In this document: positions 10,262-19,992 of the stretch, piece by piece | Numbering within the stretch: the first letter of the stretch is position 1 | How the letters are laid out: every line of letters begins with the position of its first letter | DNA from: Perognathus longimembris pacificus | Taxonomy: Eukaryota > Chordata > Mammalia > Rodentia > Heteromyidae | Direction: 5' to 3' | NCBI RefSeq assembly: GCF_023159225.1 | Contig: NC_063161.1 | Span: 69,096,767-69,160,766, forward strand | Length of the DNA: 64,000 nucleotides | Notes under the pieces: generated by a model | What the model saw: only the letters and a program-made list of their open reading frames with translations | What the model was told of the DNA's origin: nothing | Databases searched by the model: none | Translations under genes and position numbers: made by a program

Positions 10262-10450
10262 GAGCTGTGCTTAGCCAGGCATGGTGGCTCACATCTGTAA
10301 TCCCAACTATACAGAAGGCAGGGCATAGGAGAAAGTGAGAGACCATATCTGAAAAGTAAATGAAAGCAAAAAAGGGCTAAGGTGTGGCTCAGGTAGAAGA
10401 ACCCCAGTTTAGGAAAAGACAGTTAAAACTCCCAAAGGCCCCGGGAGAAA
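10262..10450 (+). mobile_element. Old B1-like/composite SINE
   Basis: Head 'agccaggcatggtggctcac' is clear. The right half 'gctaaggtgtggctcaggta' is degraded. Confidence 0.7.
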
Positions 10451-10979
10451 AACAAACAAAATAACAACAACAAAAACAAACCAAAGATATGTTCAATTCC
10501 CCATCAAAACCAGAGTACAGAGCTGCTGTTGCCAGGAGCTGAAGAATGCTAGGCAGAAACGCGGCTCTCATTCTTGGCTGACATGCTTTATGTCTGATCA
10601 CTCTTCTGACAACAGAAGGTAGATAAAAAGGTTCAGTTACAGTTGCTTAGAAATAATAAAATAACTCGGAGGGACTCAGTACGCCAAGAAGTCTGAAGAT
10701 GGATGTTGGCTTTCAAGGACCGGATTCATATTTCACAAAGCCGTGGTGCAGCTGCCAGGCAGGTGAGCCAGGAAATGATCGGGTTATTTCCAGAACATTT
10801 TCCCGTCCCTGGTTTATTAGATCAATGATATTTGGACAAGGAAGGGCGTGAAGACCACACTACTCCCTTGTGAAGTAGCAGCCATCTGAGAGGTGATAGT
10901 TGATGGACTGATTGACCACAGTAGCAATAACGAGCTGCTAGAGCAGTAGAGGAAGTCCTCATCCAGTCTGCACAGTACA

Positions 10980-11108
10980 TGTCAAGCCGGGTCTTCACCT
11001 CTGTATTGCATATGGGGAAACGGAGGCCCTAAGAGGCGCTAGAGCCTGTTCAAGGCTAAAAGCAAAACAAACAGAACTTGGACTCAAAGTAAAGTCAAGC
11101 TAGTTTCT
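10980..11108 (-). mobile_element. MIR-like SINE fragment (old)
   Basis: 'atatggggaaacggaggccc' followed by 'taagaggcgctagagcctg' resembles the reverse complement of the MIR segment that reads 'gcctcagtttcctcat'. Ancient mammal-wide repeat, partial. Confidence 0.55.
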
Positions 11109-11157
11109 AAGCCTGGGTCCGGTGGGATGCTAATTAGATAATTGCTTAAAAGTGATC

Positions 11158-11336
11158 TGTAAGGCCCAACGCCCTCATGTCTGTCATCCTAGCTACTTTA
11201 GAAGGCTGAGATCTGAGGATCACAATGCAAGGCCAGCCCAGGCTCTCACACTCCGGAGGTTAACCAGCAAAACCCAGAAGTGGAACTGGGCCTCAAGAGT
11301 ACCAGACTTGAGAGGAAAAAGTTCAAAGACAGAACC
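11158..11336 (+). mobile_element. Composite SINE, 5' part (interrupted at the ERV LTR)
   Basis: Contains 'gctgagatctgaggatcaca' and 'cagaagtggaactgggcctc' and stops inside the right half at 'gttcaaagacagaacc', exactly where the LTR starts. The missing end 'ggccctgagttcaagcccc' is found at 15950, directly after the second LTR. Confidence 0.8.
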
Positions 11337-11717
11337 TGTTAGGTGTGCCTGGGAAACCTGCCCCTCTCCCTTTGTTTTCCATGCAGAACAGGGAGTCTTC
11401 CCCAGAAGCCCCACCCAGCACCCGCAGTTGCCCAGGTGACCAGCATACCTAGGGGCAGGTACCTCCCCTTTCTCTGAGACTACGCCTCCTAATGGCGGTG
11501 GGCGGTTCCCAGACTGAGGTCACTCTGCATCTGCGTGGCCACGCCTCCTCCCCACCCCTCCCAATATTGACCCCCATGCCTAGGAAATCGCCCCTTCCTC
11601 CCTTCTCTTCTCTCTTCTCCGGGAGCCTCCATCTCTTGGGGGCCAACAGTTTGCTCTCCCCCAATAAGCTCTCCTCTGCCTGAGCCATGTGGCCATTTCC
11701 TTTCAGCTAAACTTACA
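11337..11717 (+). mobile_element. 5' LTR (TG...CA)
   Basis: Starts TGTTAGGTGTGCCTGGG and ends CAGCTAAACTTACA. Near the 3' end is an AATAAG/AATAAA-like signal in 'ccccaataagctctcctctg'. The 3' LTR shares both ends and 'gggcaggtacctcc' and 'tttctctgaga'. CG-rich middle (11480-11560) absent from the 3' LTR. Confidence 0.75.
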
Positions 11718-11720
11718 TAA

Positions 11721-11738
11721 TGGTGCCCAAACCCAGGG
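11721..11738 (+). other. Candidate retroviral primer-binding site
   Basis: TGGTGCCCAAACCCAGGG lies 3 nt after the LTR end. By my memory of the tRNA-Phe 3' end it matches that primer site at about 15 of 18 bases. The spacing is what retroviruses use, which supports the LTR assignment. Confidence 0.6.
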
Positions 11739-12300
11739 TGGGGGGGGAGCAGCCAGGAGTCACTGAACCCCCTTCTCCTCTCCTTCCAAGGTCAATCTGC
11801 CTCCATGACTGCCAAAAGCCAGAGGCACTCCACCCAGAGTTCCAGCCTTGACCATGTCTGGCCTTGCATCCTCCGTGATGCCAGTCTCCCACCACCTCCA
11901 CTTCCGGAGAGTGCTACTCTGCGAGCACTCCGACTCGGCCCCTGCCAGAGGGTTCCTACCCTCCTCGGACGGTCACTTTAGGTTGGGGAGACACCTGAAC
12001 CAGAAATCTAACCCTCACTCTAACAGAGGCCCTGTGGGTGGACAGAGAGGCTTTCCATCGGTATCCTCTTTATACTCACCAGTCTTCCTCCCTGCGTTTC
12101 TTCTTCCTTCTGGCCAGGACACTCCTTTGGGGTGTCTCTTGCACTCTCTAGATGTCCTTTTCACCAAAGGACTGAAAGCACACCGTACACTTCCTGCTAA
12201 GGCAATGGGCAGAACTCCTGTGCATTCAGACCATCCTTTTCTCCACCCATCTCTTGTTTCATAGCCTTCTAGCCATCTCTAGCAACTTTACTTTTGTGGG
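11739..12300 (+). other. Presumed ERV internal/leader sequence, non-coding
   Basis: C-rich leader-like DNA. The longest frame, 138 codons at 11848-12264, shows no retroviral motif that I recognise. Confidence 0.45.
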
Positions 12301-12393
12301 AGTCCAATCTCAATCTCTCTCTCTGTCTCTGTCTCTCTCTGTCTCTTTGTCTCTCTGTGTGTGTGTCTCTCTCTCCCTCCCTCCCTCTCTGAT
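12301..12393. repeat. (CT)n/(GT)n/(CCCT)n microsatellite
   Basis: Mixed CTCT, CTGT and CCCT units. ORFs on both strands here are repeat artefacts. Confidence 0.93.
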
Positions 12394-12600
12394 TGTGCCC
12401 TTGAGAGTTGAGGCACAGGCAGGGTCCTGGGGACCCTCTAGGTTCCCTCTTAAGGCTAGCCATCCAGGCTTAAAATCTCTGTCACTCTGTCCTGGAGAGC
12501 ACCGTGTGCCCTGCCTTTCTGTTTGTTTGTTTGTTTGCTGATTGTCTGCTAGCTTGCTTAATAAAGCTCCAACCAAGTTTTCATACCATTCTGACTTGAT
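12394..12600 (+). mobile_element. Possible LTR 3' part with AATAAA (tentative)
   Basis: Ends with 'gcttaataaagctccaacca', a typical LTR poly(A)-signal context, preceded by CTTTCTG(TTTG)n. No start or partner was found. Confidence 0.35.
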
Positions 12601-12740
12601 TTTTTTTTTTTTTTTTTGCCATCTTGGTGGGTTTTCACATGACTCCCACACTTGTAACAAGCATTCAAATTCAATTTGCATGTGAACCCAGAAGTCTGCC
12701 ATCTTGGCCATGTGGTGGGGTTTTCATGGTGTAATAAGCC

Positions 12741-12768
12741 GGGGGGGGGGGGCGGGGGGGGAGGGGGA
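12741..12768. repeat. G-run (12 G, then interrupted G-tracts)
   Basis: Runs of G with single C and A interruptions. It could form a G-quadruplex on the + strand. Another G-run lies at 12938-12949. Confidence 0.9.
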
Positions 12769-12769
12769 A

Positions 12770-13573
12770 GGCGAGAAGCCCTGCCCCATGTTGTCATCAT
12801 TGCCATGGCCCATGGCGGAGCTTAAAAGGGGATCCCACCCCACATAAAAGGGGATCCCGCCCCACGTTGAGGGGACTGAAACCAACCCCCCAGACGGCAG
12901 GCAGCTGGGGGAATATAAGAGGGCCGGATTTTTGGGGGGGGGGGGGCGGTGCGCGGAGAAAGCAAGGCGCCAGGAGGTGCCTCGTGGAGCTGAGCAGTGC
13001 CCTGGGTTCCTTTAAGGCCTGAGGGCAGCCTGGGCCTGCGGATAGGAGAGGCTGAGCCCCGGGCCTGCAGATGGGGAGGCCCAAGCTTGGACCAGCAGCG
13101 GAGGGAGGCCTGAGTCTGGGCCTGCAGAGAATGGAGGCCAGAGGGGCCTAGCTCTGGTCCGGAAGGGAGGAGAGGCCTGCAGAGCTGAGACCTGCTGAGA
13201 GCCAGAGGCCCAACGAGAGGGGACACAGGAGCAGAGTGGAGCAGAGAAGAGCCTGAGCCTGCTGAGGAGTCTGGAGCCTGAGACCTGTTGGAAAGTCTGA
13301 AGCCTGTTGAAGTCAGAGCAGATGCAGGGAGCAGAGTGGACGCCCGTAGAGAGGAGGCTCATGGAGAGCCACGTGGAAAATGGAGTCCCTCAGAGTGAGG
13401 AGAGGCCTGTGGACAGGAGAAGCCTGTGGAAAGGAAGAAAGAAACTCACCCCTGCAACTGCTGCAACTGCTCCTAGCTCTGGGGTAGCCCCGGGCAAGAC
13501 AGTTGCAAACTGACTAATAAAACTCATTTGTCACCTTCAACAGTGCTCGGTGGATTTTGCTCCCCAGAATACA
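12770..13573 (+). mobile_element. LTR-like segment with TATA box and poly(A) signal (nested, tentative)
   Basis: A duplicated 'aaaaggggatccc' element at 12827 and 12846, a TATA-like 'gaatataagag' at about 12910, a 300-bp GC-rich imperfect repeat of 'gcctgag' and 'gggcctgcag' units, then 'ctaataaaactcatttgtc' at 13513 and an end near 'cagaatacaaca' at 13573. This order resembles U3-R-U5 of a retroviral LTR. The family is unknown to me. Confidence 0.45.
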
Positions 13574-13944
13574 ACAATGGGACCTCCACCAGCCTGGCAA
13601 GTGCTCAAAGGTCAATTTGTCTGAGCTAAATCTCAACCCCCTAATTTGTCTCTTTACTAAAATTGTTTTAAAGGTTTTCTGGTAACTGTCTCTGCAGGCC
13701 AAAGGAAAATAAAATGGGCAGTTTTATAATATAAAGTTTATGAGTAAAGTTAGTAAAGTTGGTATGTAACTAAGTTGACTGTGCTTTAAATATGATTAAT
13801 ACACTGATGTAAAACCAGCATGCCAATCTTCATGTCCACCTATGAAAGTAATTGTTGTGCAATTAAGTTTGTCAAGGTTTTAATGTTTCCCAAGTATGTA
13901 TGCCACCTTGTATATAGAGCTGACAATGGTTTCAGCTTAGACGG

Positions 13945-14050
13945 TATCCTAAAGTGCTACATTCAGTTCATCAGTTGCTGTTTGAAAACTCATCATGTAT
14001 CCTAAAGTGCTACATTCAGTTCATCAGTTGCTGTTTGAAAACTCATCATG
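13945..14050 (+). repeat. Perfect 53-bp tandem duplication
   Basis: 13945-13997 and 13998-14050 are identical. Each begins TATCCTAAAGTGCTAC and ends AACTCATCATG. Zero mismatches suggests a recent duplication or gene conversion. Lies in A/T-rich DNA of unknown family within the ERV interval. Confidence 0.97.
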
Positions 14051-14225
14051 TCTCCCGAGTTTTGTCATTACAGATTTTTATTCTCAGCAGCTTTTAGTCA
14101 GATCCACAGACCAATATCTCTGGCAAGTATTGTTGATCAATTCTTAACAAATTACCGGTAAACTCTGCTTATTATTCTATTGATCTCCATGTTGCTTCAA
14201 TTGGGAATAAAAGGGTTTCATGGCA

Positions 14226-14410
14226 AAGGCTCATTTGATCTGAGGATTGTAGTTTGAAGCCACCCTAGGCAGAAAAATCCCTCTGCGACTTTTATCTCCA
14301 ATAAATTACTCAAAAAAATGCCAGAAATAGAATTGTGGCTCAAGTGGTAGAGCCACGAGCCTTGAGTAAAAGAGCTCAGGGACAACAACTGGGCCAATGA
14401 ACAAAAATGT
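14226..14410 (+). mobile_element. Composite SINE, 5'-truncated
   Basis: Begins inside the head ('gatctgaggattgtagtttg') and continues through 'tgtggctcaagtggtagagc' and 'gagctcagggacaacaactg'. Nested inside the ERV interval. Confidence 0.83.
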
Positions 14411-14730
14411 CAACTGGCACAAGCCATCCCAGCAACCAAGCACCTAGACCCCAGGAAAAAAGCCAGTTCTGACCAGGAGGGATCATGGAGAGGAGTAAGA
14501 GGGCATGGTGTCATATCCTAAATAAAGTCACTTTGTGCCTGCCATTTCAAAACTAAGCAGAGCTGAGAGACCAAAAGAAAATAATGAGCACGCCCATCTA
14601 ATGTTCATACCTGTCTTCTAACTGGACAGGAACTTAAAGTGAGTCTTAGACTTAGGACAGTTAGCTTTGGCAGCGTCCTGTGTCTCCCATACATACACTA
14701 TAATCCCGACATCAACCAAGGCCTCCCATC

Positions 14731-14845
14731 AGACCCTTAACCATTTCAATCCAGCCCCAGCTTCTGACTGCCTATTCCTGACTGGTCAGGCCCTTAACCT
14801 CTCCAACCCAGCCTCAGCTTCTCACTGCTTATTCCCAACCAGTTT
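14731..14845 (+). repeat. Imperfect 54-57-bp tandem duplication
   Basis: Two adjacent copies of a segment starting 'tcagacccttaacc'/'tcaggcccttaacc' and ending 'tattcctgac'/'tattcccaac', about 80% identical. The encoded peptides have no recognised domain. Confidence 0.75.
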
Positions 14846-14967
14846 GCCATGCTCTCCCATACACAGTCACCAGAAGTAGCAAGGGACATTTGCCTCCAAC
14901 TCCAGGACCACCTGAAACACAGGAGATAGGAACTAGCCAAGTCACCCAGTCTTTAATTTTCTGCCCT

Positions 14968-15073
14968 TGTTGGGGGGAGTAGAGCTGACTCCATCTTGAT
15001 TAGGGAAACATGGTAGCAAATGTTAGGGGGAGTAGAAGTGATTCCATCTTGACTAGAGAAACATGGTAACAAT
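14968..15073 (+). repeat. 53-bp tandem duplication at the LTR 5' edge
   Basis: 14968-15020 and 15021-15073 are about 85% identical, both beginning TGTT and ending 'aacatggta' plus 'caaa/caat'. A third TGTT follows at 15074, so the true LTR start is ambiguous by one unit. Confidence 0.85.
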
Positions 15074-15355
15074 TGTTAAAATGAAGTTAAATATTTCTGC
15101 AAATTTCTGCTTCTGTAAATGGCTTGCTTAACTTGTTTGTTGCTTGCTCTGCCCCCTGTGCCAACCCCCTACATCTGTCCTGCACTTTTACCTTTATAAA
15201 CCCCAGCTTGAGGACTGTTAGGGGTCAGGGTGTCAGCTCCTGAGTCTGTGCTGCGTCCCTGGCCGGTCAGTTCCAGTTCGCTTTTTGCTTCCCCAATAAA
15301 TCCATCTTTGCTTGCGACTGTCTCTGCATGGTGGGCTCTGGAGGGTCATGGGTTT
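14968..15355 (+). mobile_element. ERV1-type LTR (family shared with 42573-43095)
   Basis: Has a TATA-like 'ctttataaaccccagct' at about 15192, 'ccccaataaatccatctttg' at 15292 and a GC-poor U3. The stretch 'ggcttgcttaac' followed by 'gcttgctctgccccctg' also occurs, slightly altered, at 42718-42752, defining one LTR family. Nested within the 11337-15942 interval. Confidence 0.65.
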
Positions 15356-15630
15356 GTGTCCTGCTTGGGGTACCTTCCCCCCCCCCACCCTGAACCATTC
15401 CTTTTGCCATTTATGTGCCCTCTAGTATTTTTTCTTATTGCTCAGCCCCTGTCTAGTAAGATTTCTTCCAGACTTTATCCAAGGACACATAACATGTGTC
15501 TACCACCAAGGAACAGTTGCTGCTTGCTGCCCTCTCCCGGATGGGGCCACATCCCCACCTTTTACCCTTAATGTCCACACCCTGTGCCAACTGGAAATAG
15601 CCAGAGAGAGTTAGCCTATCTATAATTATC

Positions 15631-15642
15631 AAAAGGCTGGAA
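15631..15642 (+). other. Polypurine-tract-like run before the 3' LTR
   Basis: AAAAGGCTGGAA directly abuts the TG of the downstream LTR, where retroviral plus-strand priming occurs. Two pyrimidines interrupt it. Confidence 0.45.
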
Positions 15643-15942
15643 TGTTAGGTCTGCCTGGGAACAAGCTGCTTTTCCCCATGCCAGTCTGCACATAGACTTC
15701 TCCCCTTTTTTTGCTTTCCATGTAAGATGATGCCCATCTTCCCCAGAGGCCATCTGTGTGCAGGGCTGGTATGACCAGCACACCTGGGGGCAGGTACCTC
15801 CTCTTTCTCTGAGGTCACATCCTGGACCACCCTGGCCATGCCTTCTTCCCACCGAGAGGTTCCCAGAGCACTTTGCTCTCCTCCCCAATAAATTCTTTTC
15901 TGCCTGAACCATGTTGAGGCTTCCTTTCAGCTAAACCTTACA
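15643..15942 (+). mobile_element. 3' LTR (TG...CA)
   Basis: Starts TGTTAGGTCTGCCTGGGAA and ends CAGCTAAACCTTACA. Has 'ccccaataaattcttttctg' as poly(A) signal. Shares its termini and the 'gggcaggtacctcc' core with 11337-11717 but is 81 bp shorter. Confidence 0.75.
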
Positions 15943-15947
15943 TCACG

Positions 15948-15990
15948 ATGGCCCTGAGTTCAAGCCCCTGTACTGGCACGTGCACTCGCG
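15948..15990 (+). mobile_element. Composite SINE, 3' remainder after the ERV
   Basis: 'ggccctgagttcaagcccct' is the SINE 3' end and continues the element cut at 11336. Followed by a (CA)n tail. Confidence 0.75.
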
Positions 15991-15996
15991 CACGTT

Positions 15997-16022
15997 CACA
16001 CACACACACACACACACACACA
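15997..16022. repeat. (CA)n at SINE 3' end
   Basis: Thirteen CA units directly after the SINE remainder; preceded by CGCGCACG, so the whole stretch alternates purine and pyrimidine. Confidence 0.95.
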
Positions 16023-16635
16023 ATCATTTAAAGAAGACTGGGATAGAAAAGCTTCTGTTACAAAAATAAAATAAAAAATTAAGAAGTCTCTCATTAGACA
16101 TAATAGGATATATTCATTAAAACAATTTGCTTACTATTAGTTTTCCTCTGTCCTTGCTAATTTTAAATACTTTTAAATATTTAACAAGGCAGAGCTGGAG
16201 CAGCGCATTTATTTAATGATTATGGTCACATCTCTGTTTAATGTATTTTCTGCACCTTTCGTTAGCAATGACTCACTGGAGGCTTTTTTTCGAGGCGGGA
16301 GGGTTAAAGACATGGAGGTTTGGAAATCTTAGGATGTTTTCTCTTAGCTCCTTGAGTTGACTTTTTGTTTTTATTTCTCAGTTTTATGGAGGTGTAATTG
16401 TGGATGTTAAACTGCATACACTTGAAATATAAAAGGTTTTCAGTTTTAACATCATTCATCCATCTGTCTATCCATCTACATTATTAAATTATATTTTAAA
16501 AGCTTAAATAAAAGGTGCATATTAAAAAATATAAAAGCCCATAAAAATATCTTACAGGGCTGGCACTTCCTATATAGCAGAAACAAGCTGGATGCATTTA
16601 CTGAGATTACAGGTGTGTACTACTACATTCATCTT
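16023..16635. other. A/T-rich sequence with possible old L1 3'-UTR (16370-16460)
   Basis: 'ttatggaggtgtaattgtgg' and 'ttaaactgcatacacttgaa' resemble the 3' UTR of ancient L1M elements on the + strand. The remainder shows no recognised feature. Confidence 0.4.
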
Positions 16636-16757
16636 GCTTTCCCTTTGTGGAGATGGAGTCTCTTGGACTTTTCTACCTCAGCCAACCTTCAACTATGATC
16701 CTCCACATTTCAGCCTCCTCAGAGTTAGGATCACAGGCCTGAACCTTAGTGCCTGAC
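16636..16757 (-). mobile_element. Diverged composite/B1-like SINE, head part
   Basis: 'ggagatggagtctcttggac' and 'ttcagcctcctcagagttag' mark the centre and head in reverse. Confidence 0.6.
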
Positions 16758-17500
16758 TGCAGGGGAGGCAGTTTTCATGAGATAAAGACGGGGGTGGGGG
16801 GTGCACAGCCTTGGCTAGGAAGCCTCCCACGAGAGGAATCTGGGCACAAGACAGCTGAGATGGAGGAAGAATCAGGGCCACAGAGACTGACAACACAGGG
16901 CCCCTTTGCTGCCTGTCAGTGAAAATCAAGGGTGCTGTTTGCCCCCTCCACAGTCCCCAGGCAGCATCAGGGGTGTGGTGGCTAGCAGAGTGGATGTTTG
17001 GGGAGCATTCCAAAATGGAGGGGAGAGTACAGGAGTAGGCCCTCAAATCTCTGTGGAGAGAACAGACAATTTGATTTCCTGCTCATTTGTCCTGGCCACT
17101 TGCTAAGTAACCAGTGACTCACCAAGGCCCTGATTATTTCTGAAGGGCTTTTACCAGAAGCCCAATAAAGTTTGAAACAGATCCTGCCTGCTTGGGGGAA
17201 GATGGTACCAGTGCAGAGCTGAGCCAGGAGGTTGCCAGAAGGAATTCTAGCCCAGCAAGCAAAGAAGGGGGTGAACTTGACACTTGGAGACAAGGAATTA
17301 GATGGATGGATATGTCCCTTTAATAATAATTAATAATAAATGTCGAGGCATTTGCTGGAACTCACAGCACAGGAGAAGAGCCTGGAGAATTTATGGGCCT
17401 GTAGCCCCGTGAGAAATGTCTCAGACGTGCCTCAATCTTCTAAACAGAAACCTTCTCAGAGAGGCAATCTTCCAGAAAATTCACTGATCAGAAAGAGTTT
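16758..17500. other. Unique sequence, no gene seen
   Basis: No repeat recognised except (TAA)n at 17321-17340. Short ORFs on both strands have no domains. Confidence 0.5.
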
Positions 17501-17502
17501 TC

Positions 17503-17805
17503 ATCAGGTGTGGTGGCACATACCTGTAGTCCCAGGTACTAGGGAGGTAGAGATGGGAAAGATCATAGTTTGAAGGCTAGTTCAGACAAAACGTTAGGGA
17601 GAACCCATCTCAACCAAGAGGCCAGGTGTGGGAGGATACATCTCTAATCCCAGCTATGTCAGAGGTCTTAGGAAAGAGGACTAGCCCTGGCCCAAATCAC
17701 AAGATTCTATTTGAAAACTAACCAAATGCCAAAATGAAGGGCTTCAAATGGTAGAGCTGTCTAGTAAGTGCAAGGCTCTGAGTTCAAATCCTAGTACCAC
17801 CAAAA
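17503..17805 (+). mobile_element. Dimeric B1-like SINE with tRNA-like end
   Basis: Two 7SL-like starts ('caggtgtggtggcacatacc' at 17507 and 'ggccaggtgtgggaggatac' near 17621) are followed by 'caaggctctgagttcaaatc' and 'ctagtaccaccaaaatt'. The order B1-B1-tRNA-like suggests an older relative of the composite SINE. Confidence 0.7.
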
Positions 17806-18552
17806 TTAAAAATGTCTATAGGTATGCAAGAAAAACAACAGCTTTCTCCAGTTTGCTCTATCTTGCCTCACCTCTCTTCTCTGTCCTCCCCACCCCACCA
17901 CTCTGGCCAGCCAGACTCAGGGCAGCCACAGGCACAGGGCATTTACTTCCAGAGTCTCTAAAGCTGGGATTACAGGCAGGAGCCACGAGAGCCATACTAA
18001 GTTGGTGACTTTCCAACTTCTCTCTGAATGGGAGCAGAGCCCATTCAGATCCCTGAGCTTGCTTTCCCATCGCAAGGCTGGAAGAGCTACAACAGCCAGT
18101 AAAGAAAGCAAAGAAGCAAGTTTTCTGGCTTCACCAGCCTGGAGAACCTGCTGTTTTTTTAGGGTTCAGGGCTTGTGTTTTCCAGTTCTGTGTTCTATAC
18201 AGAACAAGGCCTGGGTGGGCTGGTGGATGTGGACCTTTAATGATTTATTTGTGCTCAGGCAGGAAAGGTGGCATTTTGCAGTACCCTGCCCCCGCCCCCC
18301 AACCTTTCTTGTCCACCTGCGAATGTGCTGGAGCATATCTGGTTCAAATCCCTTGACCTCGCCGCTGACCCCAGCCTGCTCCTCTGCTGGCTTCTCCTTG
18401 CTCACTTTTTGCAATCAGCTGCATTTGCTGAAGCTGAACCTACTGCACATGCTGGCTTCTCCATCTTGGCTGCTGTCCCACCTGCAGCCCCTCCGAGGTT
18501 TGCAGGGTGAGGAAGGGGGGAATCACATCCAGTAGCTGGGATTTCTGGCAGG

Positions 18553-18555
<3 letters not shown>
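17806..18555. other. Unique sequence, no gene seen
   Basis: The 177-codon frame at 18002-18535 has no recognisable domain, and equally long frames exist in other phases. 'gctgggattacaggcaggag' at 17963 is a B1-head remnant. Confidence 0.5.
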
Positions 18556-18601
<46 letters not shown>

Positions 18602-18622
18602 TGTCTGTCTGTCTGTCTGTCT
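18556..18622. repeat. (TG)n(CTGT)n compound microsatellite at a SINE tail
   Basis: About 22 TG units followed by five to six CTGT units; a minus-strand SINE follows. Confidence 0.97.
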
Positions 18623-18839
18623 TAGGGTCTAGATACTGTTCCTTGTTTTTTTTTTTTTTTTTTAACTCAAGGCAGAAGCTCTATCACTTGAGCCAGAATG
18701 CCACTTCTGGCTTTTTCTGTGATTTAATTGGAGATAAGAGTCTCATGGACTTTCCTGCCTGGGCTGGCTTTGAACCTGGATCCTCAGGATCCCAGCCTCC
18801 TAAGTGGCTAGGATGACAGGGGAGAGCCACCACTCTGGG
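18623..18839 (-). mobile_element. Composite SINE
   Basis: Internal T16 run, then 'gaagctctatcacttgagcc' and 'gataagagtctcatggactt'; head 'gtggctaggatgacagg'. The start of the right half is partly lost. Confidence 0.85.
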
Positions 18840-18989
18840 TTAATCCATCGCCTCTCAATCGCCAGGGCCTCTTTCCTCTCCTTGTTCCTGTGATGTGATC
18901 TGTCTTCCCTCTGGGTTTGCTTCATTTATTAAAGGTGTCTGGCTCCTGGAGGGCAAGGCCATGGAAGCAAAAGTGTTTCATTATTTTTA

Positions 18990-19072
18990 TCTACTCGGTA
19001 CTGGGAATTGAACTCAGACCTTGAGCTTTGTGAAAAACCAGGCACGTGCTACCACTTCAGCAGTGTCCCTGG
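18990..19072 (-). mobile_element. Old tRNA-like SINE fragment
   Basis: 'ggtactgggaattgaactca' and 'caggcacgtgctaccacttc' are the reverse of a tRNA-like SINE end. Confidence 0.6.
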
Positions 19073-19890
19073 TTTGAAAGGAAAAGCTTAGTGATTCCCA
19101 GTTGCCATGGCAACCAGAGGCCGAGCCAGGCCCTGCCCAGGAAGGGGAAGTAAATGGGAGGCTGTGGTCCAGGGGCTCCCAGCCAGGCGGTGAAGGGCCG
19201 GATGTCAATCATCTGAATGAGAGCCCCACCCCCAAACACAACATTGTTTATTCCAGAGGCAGCCAAATAGGCCGACATGGGAGACCAGTTCTCAAATGGG
19301 CAGAAGAGGGTAGAAGGAGGGTGGAGATGGTCCCGTCCAACCAGTGAACATGGCTGGTGTGTGTGTGTGGGGGGGGGTGGGGAACAGGTGTGCCTAGCCC
19401 TCATCAGATTCACATTTAATGGGCTACAGCAAAGATGGATGCTGATGAAGATGTTTAAAACCAGACGAAAGGAGAACCCGACAACAGTTGAGCATAGCCG
19501 CTATTTACCTGGGCTCCAGAGCAGGTGAGAGGCCGCATGGGTGGGGCGAGGCCTGCACAGGTGCGGTGGATGGGAGTACCTCAAGTCTGGAATGTTCCCG
19601 CGTTCTCTCCCTCCCGCCCTGGCCTGTCAGTAATGTCATCAGATCCAGGGCTGGCCAAGGTGGAACCCTCGCTGCCCAGCCGGCTGCGATGGGGGTCCGC
19701 CTGCCACCCACGAGCCTCTTGAAGGAGACCCTCATCTCCAAAGCATAGCCCTAAAACACCTGGTGTGGAAGGCACTATTTCCAACATTACTGCCGCGGAA
19801 GACGGGGTGAAGACCAGCCAGCTGGTACCCGGGGTTCCTCTGTGACACTGTTCCAGGCACATAATGTTCCCTTTGCTCTAGCAGGTTTAC
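19073..19890. other. Unique, G/C-rich sequence, no gene seen
   Basis: Several overlapping frames on both strands between 19488 and 19862 reflect G/C bias. No domain or splice pattern recognised. G-run at 19367-19381. Confidence 0.5.
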
Positions 19891-19892
<2 letters not shown>

Positions 19893-19922
<30 letters not shown>

Positions 19923-19923
19923 T
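19893..19923. repeat. (ATT)n microsatellite
   Basis: About ten ATT units followed by TTTTAAAA and then a tRNA-like SINE piece in minus orientation, so it is likely that element's tail. Confidence 0.95.
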
Positions 19924-19934
19924 TAAAATTCGCC

Positions 19935-19992
19935 GATTAATAAGACTGAACCTAGGTTCTTGTGCACGCTAGGCAAGGGCTCTAAGTAAGCC
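19935..19992 (-). mobile_element. tRNA-like SINE piece
   Basis: 'gactgaacctaggttcttgt' and 'cgctaggcaagggctctaag' match the region of the B box and the segment upstream, in reverse. Confidence 0.55.

Larger units (their letters stand above)
11337..15942 (+). mobile_element. Degraded endogenous retrovirus-like insertion bounded by two related LTRs
   Basis: Two same-orientation LTRs (11337-11717 and 15643-15942) enclose about 3.9 kb and separate the two halves of one SINE. A primer-binding-site-like sequence follows the first LTR and a short purine-rich run precedes the second. The interior has no recognisable gag, pol or env frame and contains other LTR pieces and a SINE, so it is non-coding and was invaded later. 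The two LTRs differ by many substitutions and indels (381 versus 300 bp). Either the insertion is old, or two elements and rearrangement are involved. Confidence 0.6.

Noticed and set aside
12827..12870. Bacterial or phage-like operator repeats (AAAAGGGGATCCC twice)
   Set aside because: Short duplication inside an LTR-like segment in mammalian DNA; no prokaryotic context anywhere.
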